Shown: positions 1 to 5,184 of the stretch, piece after piece
How the letters are laid out: each line of letters begins with the position of its first letter
Position numbering within the stretch: the first letter of the stretch is position 1
Source: JBBDIO01 sp040880365
GTDB taxonomy: Bacteria; Chloroflexota; Anaerolineae; Caldilineales; Caldilineaceae
NCBI GenBank assembly: GCA_040880365.1
Contig: JBBDIO010000090.1
Span: 1 to 6,257, forward strand
DNA: 6,257 bases
Direction of reading: 5' to 3'
Notes under the pieces: model-generated
What the model was told of the DNA's origin: nothing
What the model saw: the letters and a program-made list of their open reading frames with translations, nothing else
Database searches by the model: none
Position numbers and translations under genes: made by a program

Positions 1-49
1 GTTTGTTTCCCTGGCGGCGGGCCATCTATTACAATAAGATGGTGATGCC

Positions 50-63
50 TGTGCGCCTGCACA
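50..63. repeat. Short inverted repeat, possible operator
   Basis: TGTGC and GCACA form a perfect 5-bp inverted repeat around a 4-nt centre (GCCT). It lies about 110 bp upstream of the dehydratase start and about 15 bp downstream of a candidate -10 box. Its core GTGCGCCTGC (51-60) also occurs, on the other strand, in the leader of the opposing operon (4962-4971). An operator is possible. Chance is also possible in GC-rich DNA. Confidence 0.25.
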
Positions 64-157
64 CCCCGCGGCCAACAACGCACACTGTCTTCACGCTCCC
101 AAATCCAATGCTGGGCCAAGATTCGCAACATGCGCGCCCAGCAGGCAAGACCCATAC

Positions 158-164
158 AGAAAGG
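158..164 (+). promoter_or_regulatory. Ribosome binding site that fixes the GTG start at 172
   Basis: AGAAAGG ends 7 nt before GTG 172, which is good Shine-Dalgarno spacing. The in-frame ATG at 130 has no comparable site in front of it. The residues from GTG onward (MKITNVE...) also match the usual N-terminus of this enzyme family, so the RBS and the protein alignment pick the same start. Confidence 0.7.
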
Positions 165-171
165 CATACCC

Positions 172-1311
172 GTGAAAATTACCAATGTAGAGTGCTATCC
201 CGTTTGGGGTGGTGGACGCAATTTTCTCTTTGTGGTTGTCGATACCGACGAGGGCATTTCGGGCGTCGGGGAAAGCGGCATCACCGGGCGCGAATTGGCG
301 GTGATGGGCGCCGTCGAACATTTCAAGGAGTTGTTGATTGGGCAGGATCCCATGCGCATCGAGCATCTGTGGCAGCTCATGTTCCGGGGCGGTTTCTTCC
401 CGGCCCAGCGGATTCTGACTTCGGCGATTTCGGCGATTGATATTGCGCTCTGGGATATCAAAGGCAAGGCGTTGGGCGTGCCGATTTATGATTTGCTGGG
501 CGGGCTGGTGCGCGACAAGGTGGTCTGCTATCCCCATAACCGGGGCGAAAATATGGATATTAACGGCCTGGTGGAATCCTGTTTGGAGACCAAGGAAGCG
601 GGCTGGAAATTTGTGCGCTGGGGGCTGCCCCACGACGGCAAGGTGTTGGAGCCGCGCACATCGGTGCTGGCGGCCATCAAACAGTTCCACGCCGTGCGTG
701 AGGCGGTGGGCGACGAAATCGAGATTACTTTCGACGTGCATACCCGTCTGGATCTGCCCGACGTGGTCTGGCTCTGCAAAGAAATTGAATCGACGCGCCC
801 CTTCTTCATTGAAGATCCCCTGCGCTGTGAAAATCCCGATTCGTTCAAGACGTTGCGCCCGCGCGTAGATGTGCCCCTGGCTGCGGGCGAACAGTTTAGC
901 TCGAAATGGGAATTTCGCCAGATGATCGAAGAAGAGTGGATCGACTATGCGCGCATTGATATGTGTATTGCGGGCGGGTTCACCGAATCGCGCAAGATTG
1001 CAGGCTGGTGCGAAACCCACTATATCAAGCTGGCCTTGCACAACCCGCTGGGGCCGATTTCTTCGGCGGCGTGTCTGCAACTGAATCTGGCGACGCCCAA
1101 CGTAGGCGTGCAGGAGCAACCGCGCAAGACGGGCACGGTGCTGACCGATGTGGTGCCGGTGCAGCCCGAATGGAAAGACGGCTATCTCCTCGCGCCGACC
1201 CGTCCGGGGCTGGGGATTGAGTTTGACCGCGAAGCCGCCAAGAAGCATCCCTTCCAGAAGCGGGACCTGCACAACCTGAGCCGGTTGGATGGTTCGTTTA
1301 CCAACTGGTAG
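172..1311 (+). CDS. Enolase-superfamily sugar-acid dehydratase, D-galactonate dehydratase (DgoD)-like
   Basis: Predicted cytoplasmic Mg2+-dependent dehydratase of the mandelate racemase/muconate lactonizing enzyme family, 379 aa from the GTG start, close to the length of E. coli DgoD. The N-terminal capping domain (about residues 1-115) contains IGQDP and ALWDIKGKALG. The barrel domain shows the expected active-site set: D188 and H190 in FDVHTR, E214 in FIEDPL, E240 in LAAGEQ, H290 in LALHNPLGPISSAACL, and E315 in VQEQP. D188, E214 and E240 are the likely metal ligands, and H190 and H290 the acid/base pair, as in DgoD. There is no KxK motif on the second barrel strand, which argues against racemase and muconate-cycloisomerase subgroups. 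The C-terminal LDGSFTNW resembles the DgoD tail. Family and chemistry (loss of water from a sugar acid to give a 2-keto-3-deoxy acid) are well supported; the substrate is not proven. It is transcribed alone, convergent with the gudD operon. An in-frame ATG at 130 would add 14 unconserved residues. Confidence 0.88.
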   Translation: MKITNVECYPVWGGGRNFLFVVVDTDEGISGVGESGITGRELAVMGAVEHFKELLIGQDPMRIEHLWQLMFRGGFFPAQRILTSAISAIDIALWDIKGKALGVPIYDLLGGLVRDKVVCYPHNRGENMDINGLVESCLETKEAGWKFVRWGLPHDGKVLEPRTSVLAAIKQFHAVREAVGDEIEITFDVHTRLDLPDVVWLCKEIESTRPFFIEDPLRCENPDSFKTLRPRVDVPLAAGEQFSSKWEFRQMIEEEWIDYARIDMCIAGGFTESRKIAGWCETHYIKLALHNPLGPISSAACLQLNLATPNVGVQEQPRKTGTVLTDVVPVQPEWKDGYLLAPTRPGLGIEFDREAAKKHPFQKRDLHNLSRLDGSFTNW

Positions 1312-1335
1312 AAGGGGAGATCATCGCGCACGCGA

Positions 1336-1383
1336 CAGGGGCAGGCAAAGTGCATTTTGACTTTGCCTGCCCCTGATCTTTTT
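1336..1383 (+). terminator. Intrinsic terminator of the DgoD-like gene
   Basis: A perfect 16-bp inverted repeat (1336-1351 paired with 1360-1375; left arm CAGGGGCAGGCAAAGT) surrounds an 8-nt loop and is followed by ATCTTTTT up to 1383. It begins 25 bp after the TAG stop at 1309-1311. The T-run lies only on the right side, so it should stop rightward transcription best. The hairpin would also form in leftward transcripts from the convergent aminotransferase, but without a following U-run. The rest of the 118-bp gap shows nothing else. Confidence 0.85.
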
Positions 1384-1429
1384 ACAACCGTCTTTTGGCA
1401 ACCGTAGACTGTATCCGACCTATGCCTGA

Positions 1430-2773
1430 TTAGCGGGCGACGGTCGCGGCCACGGCTTCGCCGACGATGCTCAACACTTCGTCCACTTCTTCGGCAGAGA
1501 TGATGAGCGGCGGGGCAAAGGCCAGAATATCGCTGCCGATGACCCGCGTGAACAGACCGCGTTCCAGGCAGGCGACGCGCACGGCTTCGCCCATTTTGGC
1601 AGGCGCTTTGGTCTCTTTGTCGGCAAATTCGATGGCCGCCATGAGACCCACCCCCCGCGCATCGCCGATGACGTCGAACTCGGCAGCCAGGGCTTGTAAG
1701 CCTTCCAGCAGTCGTTTGCCCATGACGCTCGCATTTTGGGGCAGATTCGCCCGCGCAATAATGTCCAGATTGGCATTGGCGACTGCGCAACAGGTGGGAT
1801 GCCCCGAATAGGTATAGGCGTGCATCCACTTCTGGTCGGCGGGCGCGCTCATGATCGATTCGCGGATGGTGTCGGAGACCTGGATGCCGCCCAGAGGTAG
1901 ATAGCCGCTGGTGATACCTTTGGCAAAGGACATGATATCCGGTTCCACCCCCCAGCGGTTGAGCGCGAACATTTCGCCTGTGCGCCCAAAGCCGGTGATC
2001 ACTTCATCGGTAATGAACAACACATCATATTCGTCGCAGATGGCGCGGATGCGCGGGAAGTAGTCGTCGGGCGGCACGATGACGCCGCCCGCGCCCTGCA
2101 CCGGCTCGGCGATGAAACCGCCCACCGTATCCGGTCCTTCGGCCAGGATGGCTTCTTCCAGCAGGCGCGCGGCAGCCTGTCCCAGGGTTTCGCCGGCGTG
2201 AATCTGATCCTGAGGAAAGCGGAACGGATAGGGCGCGGGAATGTGGGAAAAGCCGGGCACGCGCGGCTCGAACATGGGCCAATACGCAGTCAGCCCCGTC
2301 GCGCTCATGGCCGCCAGGGTGATGCCGTGATAGCCATGTTCGCGGCCGATGATCTTGGTTTTATTGGGCTTGCCCATGCGTTTCCAATAATAGCGCACCG
2401 TCTTGAATGCGCTTTCGTTGGATTCCGCGCCGCCCGATGTGAAAAACGTAGTGTTCAGGCTGGGATAGGCCATGCCTGCCAGGCGGTCGGCCAGTTCGAT
2501 TGCGGGCAGATTGGATGACCCCGCATAGCTGGAGGCATAGGCCAGTGTGGACATCTGATCGCGCGCGGCGTCGGCCAGTTCCTGATTGCCGTGGCCGATG
2601 AGCACATTCCACAGCCCGGCCAGGCCGTCGATATAGTCCTTGCCATCGACTGTATGCAGGCGAATGCCCTGTCCCGATTCAAAGACCAGCGGCGAATTGT
2701 GCGCGCTGGGGTGGTGCAAGGGATGCAACCAGTGGTCGCGATCCCGTTCCAGTAATTCGCTGTGTGCGAGCAT
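1430..2773 (-). CDS. Class III PLP-dependent aminotransferase (omega-amino-acid type)
   Basis: Predicted cytoplasmic pyridoxal-phosphate aminotransferase, 447 aa, a full-length member of the class III (omega-aminotransferase) family. Visible landmarks in order: LAGLWNVLIGHG (52-62) near the N-terminus; FTSGGAESNESAFK (111-124), the phosphate-binding region; HGYHG (146-150); EPVQGAGG (223-230); D256 in TDEVITGFGRTGEMF, which should contact the pyridine nitrogen; K285 in SFAKGITSGYLPLGG, the Schiff-base lysine; and TYSGHPTCC (321-329) with the phosphate-contacting threonine. The motifs look most like beta-alanine/omega-amino-acid:pyruvate aminotransferases, but substrate cannot be read from sequence. 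The ATG is preceded by GAAGGAG with 5-nt spacing. It is the last gene of the RraA-gudD operon, 40 bp after gudD. An amine acceptor such as tartronate semialdehyde or another semialdehyde is an inference from context; glutamate-1-semialdehyde aminomutase and ornithine aminotransferase fit less well by overall motif wording. Confidence 0.9.
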   Translation of the reverse strand: MLAHSELLERDRDHWLHPLHHPSAHNSPLVFESGQGIRLHTVDGKDYIDGLAGLWNVLIGHGNQELADAARDQMSTLAYASSYAGSSNLPAIELADRLAGMAYPSLNTTFFTSGGAESNESAFKTVRYYWKRMGKPNKTKIIGREHGYHGITLAAMSATGLTAYWPMFEPRVPGFSHIPAPYPFRFPQDQIHAGETLGQAAARLLEEAILAEGPDTVGGFIAEPVQGAGGVIVPPDDYFPRIRAICDEYDVLFITDEVITGFGRTGEMFALNRWGVEPDIMSFAKGITSGYLPLGGIQVSDTIRESIMSAPADQKWMHAYTYSGHPTCCAVANANLDIIARANLPQNASVMGKRLLEGLQALAAEFDVIGDARGVGLMAAIEFADKETKAPAKMGEAVRVACLERGLFTRVIGSDILAFAPPLIISAEEVDEVLSIVGEAVAATVAR

Positions 2774-2778
2774 GGAAA

Positions 2779-2785
2779 CTCCTTC
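2779..2785 (-). promoter_or_regulatory. Ribosome binding site of the aminotransferase gene
   Basis: Read on the minus strand, GAAGGAG lies 5 nt before the ATG at 2773. It is a strong Shine-Dalgarno match and supports that start and independent initiation inside the operon message. Confidence 0.8.
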
Positions 2786-2790
2786 ATTCC

Positions 2791-2817
2791 TACCAATTAC
2801 AATTCAATACCAATTAC
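2791..2817. repeat. Direct 10-bp repeat between gudD and the aminotransferase gene
   Basis: TACCAATTAC occurs at 2791-2800 and again at 2808-2817, a 17-bp period. The right copy includes the gudD stop codon (2814-2816); the left copy sits just before the next gene's ribosome binding site. The stretch is AT-rich compared with its surroundings. It may be a remnant of local slippage or a low-structure spacer that exposes the ribosome site. No function can be assigned. Confidence 0.5.
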
Positions 2818-4100
2818 CAGCGCGTGGCCTGGAATTTCCAGCCAGGCTGGACTTTTTGCATTTCGATTTCGTCGTTGCGTTCGGTGAGACCGCAGTCGAG
2901 ATATTGCTGGTGCAGCCGCGCGAGCGCGTCCCGATCCAGTTCCACGCCCAGCCCCGGCGCATCGGTGACGGTATAGGCGCCATCTTCGAAAGACAGCTTT
3001 CCTCCCGCCACCACTTCGTCGGACTGCCACGGATAGTGGGTGTCGCAGGCATAGGTGAGGATGGGCGACGCCGCGCAGAGCTGCGCCATCGCGGCCAGCG
3101 AGATGCCGACGTGGCTGTTGGAGTGCATGGACAAGCCGCGATTGAAGACGCTGCAAATGCGGCCCAGCTCGATGGATGCCTTGAGGCCGCCCCAGAAGTG
3201 GTGGTCGCTCAGGATAATATGCTCGGAACCCAGGCGCACGCTGTCGGGAATATCATCGAAGGAGGTGGTACACATGTTGGTCGCCAGCGGAATATCCAGG
3301 GCCTGGGCGATCTTTGCCATGTTTTCCTGCCCGCGCACGGGGTCTTCGTAATATTCCAGCACGCCCAGCAGCCGCTTGCCCGCGGCAATCGCGGTATCAA
3401 CTTGCCAGATGGCGTTGGGGTCCAGGCGCAGGGGCGTATCGGGGCCAAAGGCATCGCGCAGCGCGAGGATGGCGTCTACCTCCTCGTCGGGCGGGAACGC
3501 GCCGCCCTTGAGTTTGATGGATTTGAAGCCGAATTCGTCGCACATGGCTTTGGCCTGATCCACTACACCCTGGGGATCGAGCGCAGCCTTTTGGCGCGCC
3601 GCGGCCCAGCCGGTGGCGTTGGGATCGGTGCCAAAGCCCAGCGCGCCGCCTGCGCCTTCGTGTTTGTAAAAGAGATAGGCCGAAAAATCGACCCGGTCGC
3701 GCACACGCCCGCCCAGCAGATCGCAGACCGGGCGGTTGGTGGCTTTGCCCATGAGGTCATAGCAGGCCACTTCGATGGCGCTGAACACATGTACAGTGCG
3801 CCGCTTGTCCCACGGCGATTCGCCGCGCGCTTCGGCCTCATCTGCCCCAAAGTGGCTTTCCAGCGCGGCGCGAATGGCGTTGAGCTGGAAGGGGTCTTTG
3901 CCGACCACAACTTCGGCGGCGGCTTGCAGCGCATCGGTGGTGGCGGTGCTGCCGGGCACTTCGCCCAGCCCATAGATATTATCATCGGTGACCAGCTCGA
4001 CAATCGTGCGCAGCGCATAGGGCGCGTGCAGACCGGCGGCATTCAACAGCGGGGGATCGCCAATCGCAATCGGCGTGACCCGCATTTCGGTAATCTTCAT
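2814..4100 (-). CDS. gudD: Glucarate dehydratase
   Basis: Predicted cytoplasmic Mg2+-dependent enzyme that removes water from D-glucarate (and often L-idarate) to give 5-dehydro-4-deoxy-D-glucarate, the entry step of glucarate breakdown. It is 428 aa, close to the usual 430-450. The N-terminal domain begins MKITEMRVTPIAIGDPPLLN and includes GLGEVPG and SAIEVACYDLMGKA. The barrel carries the glucarate-dehydratase set: K196 and K198 in SIKLKGG (base), D227 and N229 in RLDPNA, E252 in YYEDPV, N275 in LATNMC, D299 in LSDHHFWGG, and H326 in SMHSNSHVGIS (Asp-His dyad). CDTHYPWQ near 352-359 is another family hallmark. The KxK plus HSNSH combination separates it from the DgoD-like enzyme in this window. 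The ATG has AGAGGA 6 nt upstream. It is the middle gene of the operon, 33 bp after the RraA-like gene. All recognisable key residues are present, with no truncation or frameshift. Confidence 0.94.
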   Translation of the reverse strand: MKITEMRVTPIAIGDPPLLNAAGLHAPYALRTIVELVTDDNIYGLGEVPGSTATTDALQAAAEVVVGKDPFQLNAIRAALESHFGADEAEARGESPWDKRRTVHVFSAIEVACYDLMGKATNRPVCDLLGGRVRDRVDFSAYLFYKHEGAGGALGFGTDPNATGWAAARQKAALDPQGVVDQAKAMCDEFGFKSIKLKGGAFPPDEEVDAILALRDAFGPDTPLRLDPNAIWQVDTAIAAGKRLLGVLEYYEDPVRGQENMAKIAQALDIPLATNMCTTSFDDIPDSVRLGSEHIILSDHHFWGGLKASIELGRICSVFNRGLSMHSNSHVGISLAAMAQLCAASPILTYACDTHYPWQSDEVVAGGKLSFEDGAYTVTDAPGLGVELDRDALARLHQQYLDCGLTERNDEIEMQKVQPGWKFQATRW

Positions 4101-4106
4101 GTTGGT

Positions 4107-4112
4107 TCCTCT
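4107..4112 (-). promoter_or_regulatory. Ribosome binding site of gudD
   Basis: Read on the minus strand, AGAGGA lies 6 nt before the ATG at 4100, inside the 33-bp gap behind the RraA-like stop codon. It supports the chosen start. Confidence 0.7.
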
Positions 4113-4133
4113 CGTCTCCTGGCGTGCGGGTGC

Positions 4134-4940
4134 CTATTGACTCTTCAGCCACTCCTGATAGTCGGCTTCAATCTCGTCGCTCCACACCCGGTCGATTTCG
4201 CCGGGGGTATATTTGCCCTCTTGCAGGCGCAGTTTGCCGAATTGATCACGCACGCGGGTATCTTCGGAGCGTTCGACCACGGCCTGGGCCAGATGCGCGG
4301 GGATGAAGATCACACCCGTGGGCGTTGCCAACACCACGTCGCCCGGCAACACGGTGGTATCGCCAATGCGGATGGGGATGTTGATGCCCGCCAGGGTGGT
4401 ATCGGCGATGGCCGTGGGATCCAGGCCCCGACAGAAGATCTGGAGCTTGTCCAACTGGCCGATGCCGTCGAAATCGCGGATGCCGCCGTGGATGATCGCG
4501 CCCGCGCCGGTGCGCGTGCTGATCGAAGTTGCCAGGTTGTCGCCTATGAAGGTCCCGTTACGAATCTTGCCAAACATGTCCACCACCATCACATCATTGG
4601 CTTGCAGCGTGTCGATGACCCACGAATTCTGCCCGCCGATGCGGCCTTGTTCCTTGCCCAAATCCTGGACCAACTCTTGCAGGTCGGGGCGTTGGGGCAC
4701 CATCATGGCGGTGACGGCGCGCCCGACCAGAACTTTGCCGGGGTGCGTCTGGATCCAGTTACCCTCAAATTGCCAGTTGTAGCCGTTGCGGCGCAACACG
4801 CCCCAGGCTTCTTCGGTGGTGACGAGCTTCATGCGCTCGATGATGTCGTCGGAAACATGGGGACGCCCGCGTTCGTCGCGGTCGCCTTCAAAAAGACGGG
4901 TCAGACTCTCGACGCTTGCGCGTGGATTTTCGATGTGCAT
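4134..4940 (-). CDS. RraA-family protein, probable oxo-acid aldolase
   Basis: The 268-aa product belongs to the RraA-like family, which includes class II (metal-dependent) 4-hydroxy-4-methyl-2-oxoglutarate/4-carboxy-4-hydroxy-2-oxoadipate aldolases as well as E. coli RraA, a regulator of RNase E. Visible signs: RMKLVTTEEAWGVLRR (36-51), GKVLVGRAVTAMMVP (68-82), GDNLATS (133-139), the RD pair R155-D156 in HGGIRDFDG, where family aldolases bind metal and polarise the substrate, and LPGDVVLATPTGVIFIP (198-214). The protein is about 100 aa longer than E. coli RraA, with N- and C-terminal extensions, which points to the enzyme side of the family. Many family members have an acidic ADxDG in the last motif; here it reads ATPTG. 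ATG 4940 is preferred: a longer frame to TTG 4991 has no ribosome site. The site before ATG is weak (AGAAAG, 7 nt away). First gene of the gudD operon, so cleavage of 5-dehydro-4-deoxyglucarate is a plausible role, but inferred. Confidence 0.82.
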   Translation of the reverse strand: MHIENPRASVESLTRLFEGDRDERGRPHVSDDIIERMKLVTTEEAWGVLRRNGYNWQFEGNWIQTHPGKVLVGRAVTAMMVPQRPDLQELVQDLGKEQGRIGGQNSWVIDTLQANDVMVVDMFGKIRNGTFIGDNLATSISTRTGAGAIIHGGIRDFDGIGQLDKLQIFCRGLDPTAIADTTLAGINIPIRIGDTTVLPGDVVLATPTGVIFIPAHLAQAVVERSEDTRVRDQFGKLRLQEGKYTPGEIDRVWSDEIEADYQEWLKSQ

Positions 4941-4964
4941 AGCCTTGCTTTCTGTGCGGTGGCA

Positions 4965-4989
4965 GGCGCACCTCCGGAGAGTCTGCGCC
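4965..4989. repeat. Inverted repeat enclosing a GGAGG sequence in the leader
   Basis: GGCGCA (4965-4970) and TGCGCC (4984-4989) form a perfect 6-bp inverted repeat around 13 nt that contain the palindrome CTCCGGAG (4972-4979). On the minus-strand transcript the loop carries GGAGG, an ideal anti-SD match, but it ends about 30 nt before the ATG at 4940 and no start codon lies in frame at a normal distance from it. It could be a regulatory hairpin, an operator, or chance. Confidence 0.4.
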
Positions 4990-5032
4990 AATTGAAAATG
5001 AATGATGCAGTTTTAGATCGGTTAGTGGCGCG

Positions 5033-5065
5033 CGATAGCGGGTGTTGGTGCGTGGGCTGCTATCG
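5033..5065. repeat. Inverted repeat (7 bp) in the operon leader
   Basis: CGATAGC (5033-5039) and GCTATCG (5059-5065) are exact reverse complements separated by 19 nt. They lie about 25-60 nt downstream of the predicted transcription start, so they could form an RNA hairpin near the 5' end of the message or serve as a protein-binding site. The right arm overlaps one of the direct repeats at 5055-5062. Confidence 0.45.
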
Positions 5066-5076
5066 ATTGGCTGCTA
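5055..5076. repeat. Direct repeat GGCTGCTA x2, possible operator
   Basis: GGCTGCTA occurs at 5055-5062 and 5069-5076, 14 bp apart start to start, separated by TCGATT. The pair lies about 15-35 bp downstream of the predicted start of the leftward operon, where a bound repressor could block transcription. No regulator gene is in the window, so the binding protein is unknown. Confidence 0.4.
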
Positions 5077-5097
5077 ATGATTTGTTGCTGTCCTGGC

Positions 5098-5127
5098 ATT
5101 ATACGAGACCTGGATAGTCGTTGCCAA
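5098..5127 (-). promoter_or_regulatory. Sigma-70-type promoter of the RraA-gudD-aminotransferase operon
   Basis: Read on the minus strand, TTGGCA (5127-5122, 5 of 6 consensus positions) is followed after 18 bp by a perfect TATAAT (5103-5098). Transcription should start near 5091. It sits between the end of the acetyltransferase gene and the first operon gene, points the right way, and is the best promoter in the window. Confidence 0.8.
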
Positions 5128-5184
5128 AACGTAGGCGGGATGCCATTTTCATAGAGATGGATGATAGAGGGCCAAGTGTGGGCT

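Larger units (their letters stand above)
1..171 (+). other. Upstream region of the DgoD-like gene
   Basis: This stretch precedes the rightward dehydratase gene, and I find no convincing coding sequence in it. A TACAAT hexamer at 30-35 resembles a -10 box (5 of 6 consensus positions), but no good -35 lies at 16-18 bp; TTGTTT at 3-8 is 21 bp away, which is too far. A small perfect inverted repeat, TGTGC-GCCT-GCACA, lies at 50-63, just downstream of where transcription would start if the -10 is real. The promoter call is weak. The real promoter could lie left of the window. Confidence 0.3.
4941..5184 (-). promoter_or_regulatory. Intergenic control region and long leader of the RraA-gudD-aminotransferase operon
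   Basis: This 244-bp gap holds the operon promoter (-35 5122-5127, -10 5098-5103) and, if transcription starts near 5091, an untranslated leader of about 150 nt. The leader has direct repeats (5055-5076), a 7-bp inverted repeat (5033-5065) and a second inverted repeat around a GGAGG (4965-4989). I see no ATG-started leader peptide in it and no riboswitch class that I recognise. The part from 5128 to 5184 should carry the end of the acetyltransferase transcript, but I find no convincing hairpin with a T-run there. Confidence 0.6.

Noticed and set aside
130..171. ATG at 130 as the start of the DgoD-like gene
   Set aside because: The 14 extra residues do not resemble the family N-terminus and there is no ribosome site before ATG 130, while GTG 172 has AGAAAGG 7 nt upstream and gives a standard MKIT start.
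91..1272. Open frame of 393 codons on the minus strand opposite the DgoD-like gene
   Set aside because: It mirrors a clearly functional dehydratase gene, shows no family motifs, and is explained by GC-rich codon bias.
4941..4991. TTG at 4991 as the start of the RraA-like gene
   Set aside because: No ribosome site precedes it and the added residues are basic and cysteine-rich without family resemblance. ATG 4940 is preferred even though its own site is weak.
2640..5117. Open frame of 825 codons on the plus strand
   Set aside because: It lies antisense across the RraA-like gene, all of gudD and the start of the aminotransferase gene. RraA-like and gudD share a reading phase, so codon bias keeps the same opposite frame open across both. 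It has no ribosome site and no recognisable domain, while the minus-strand proteins carry full catalytic motifs.
5128..5184. Terminator for the diol dehydratase-acetyltransferase unit
   Set aside because: Only a 3-bp GGC/GCC pairing near 5134-5144 is visible, without a proper T-run on the transcribed side. It is not enough to call a terminator.
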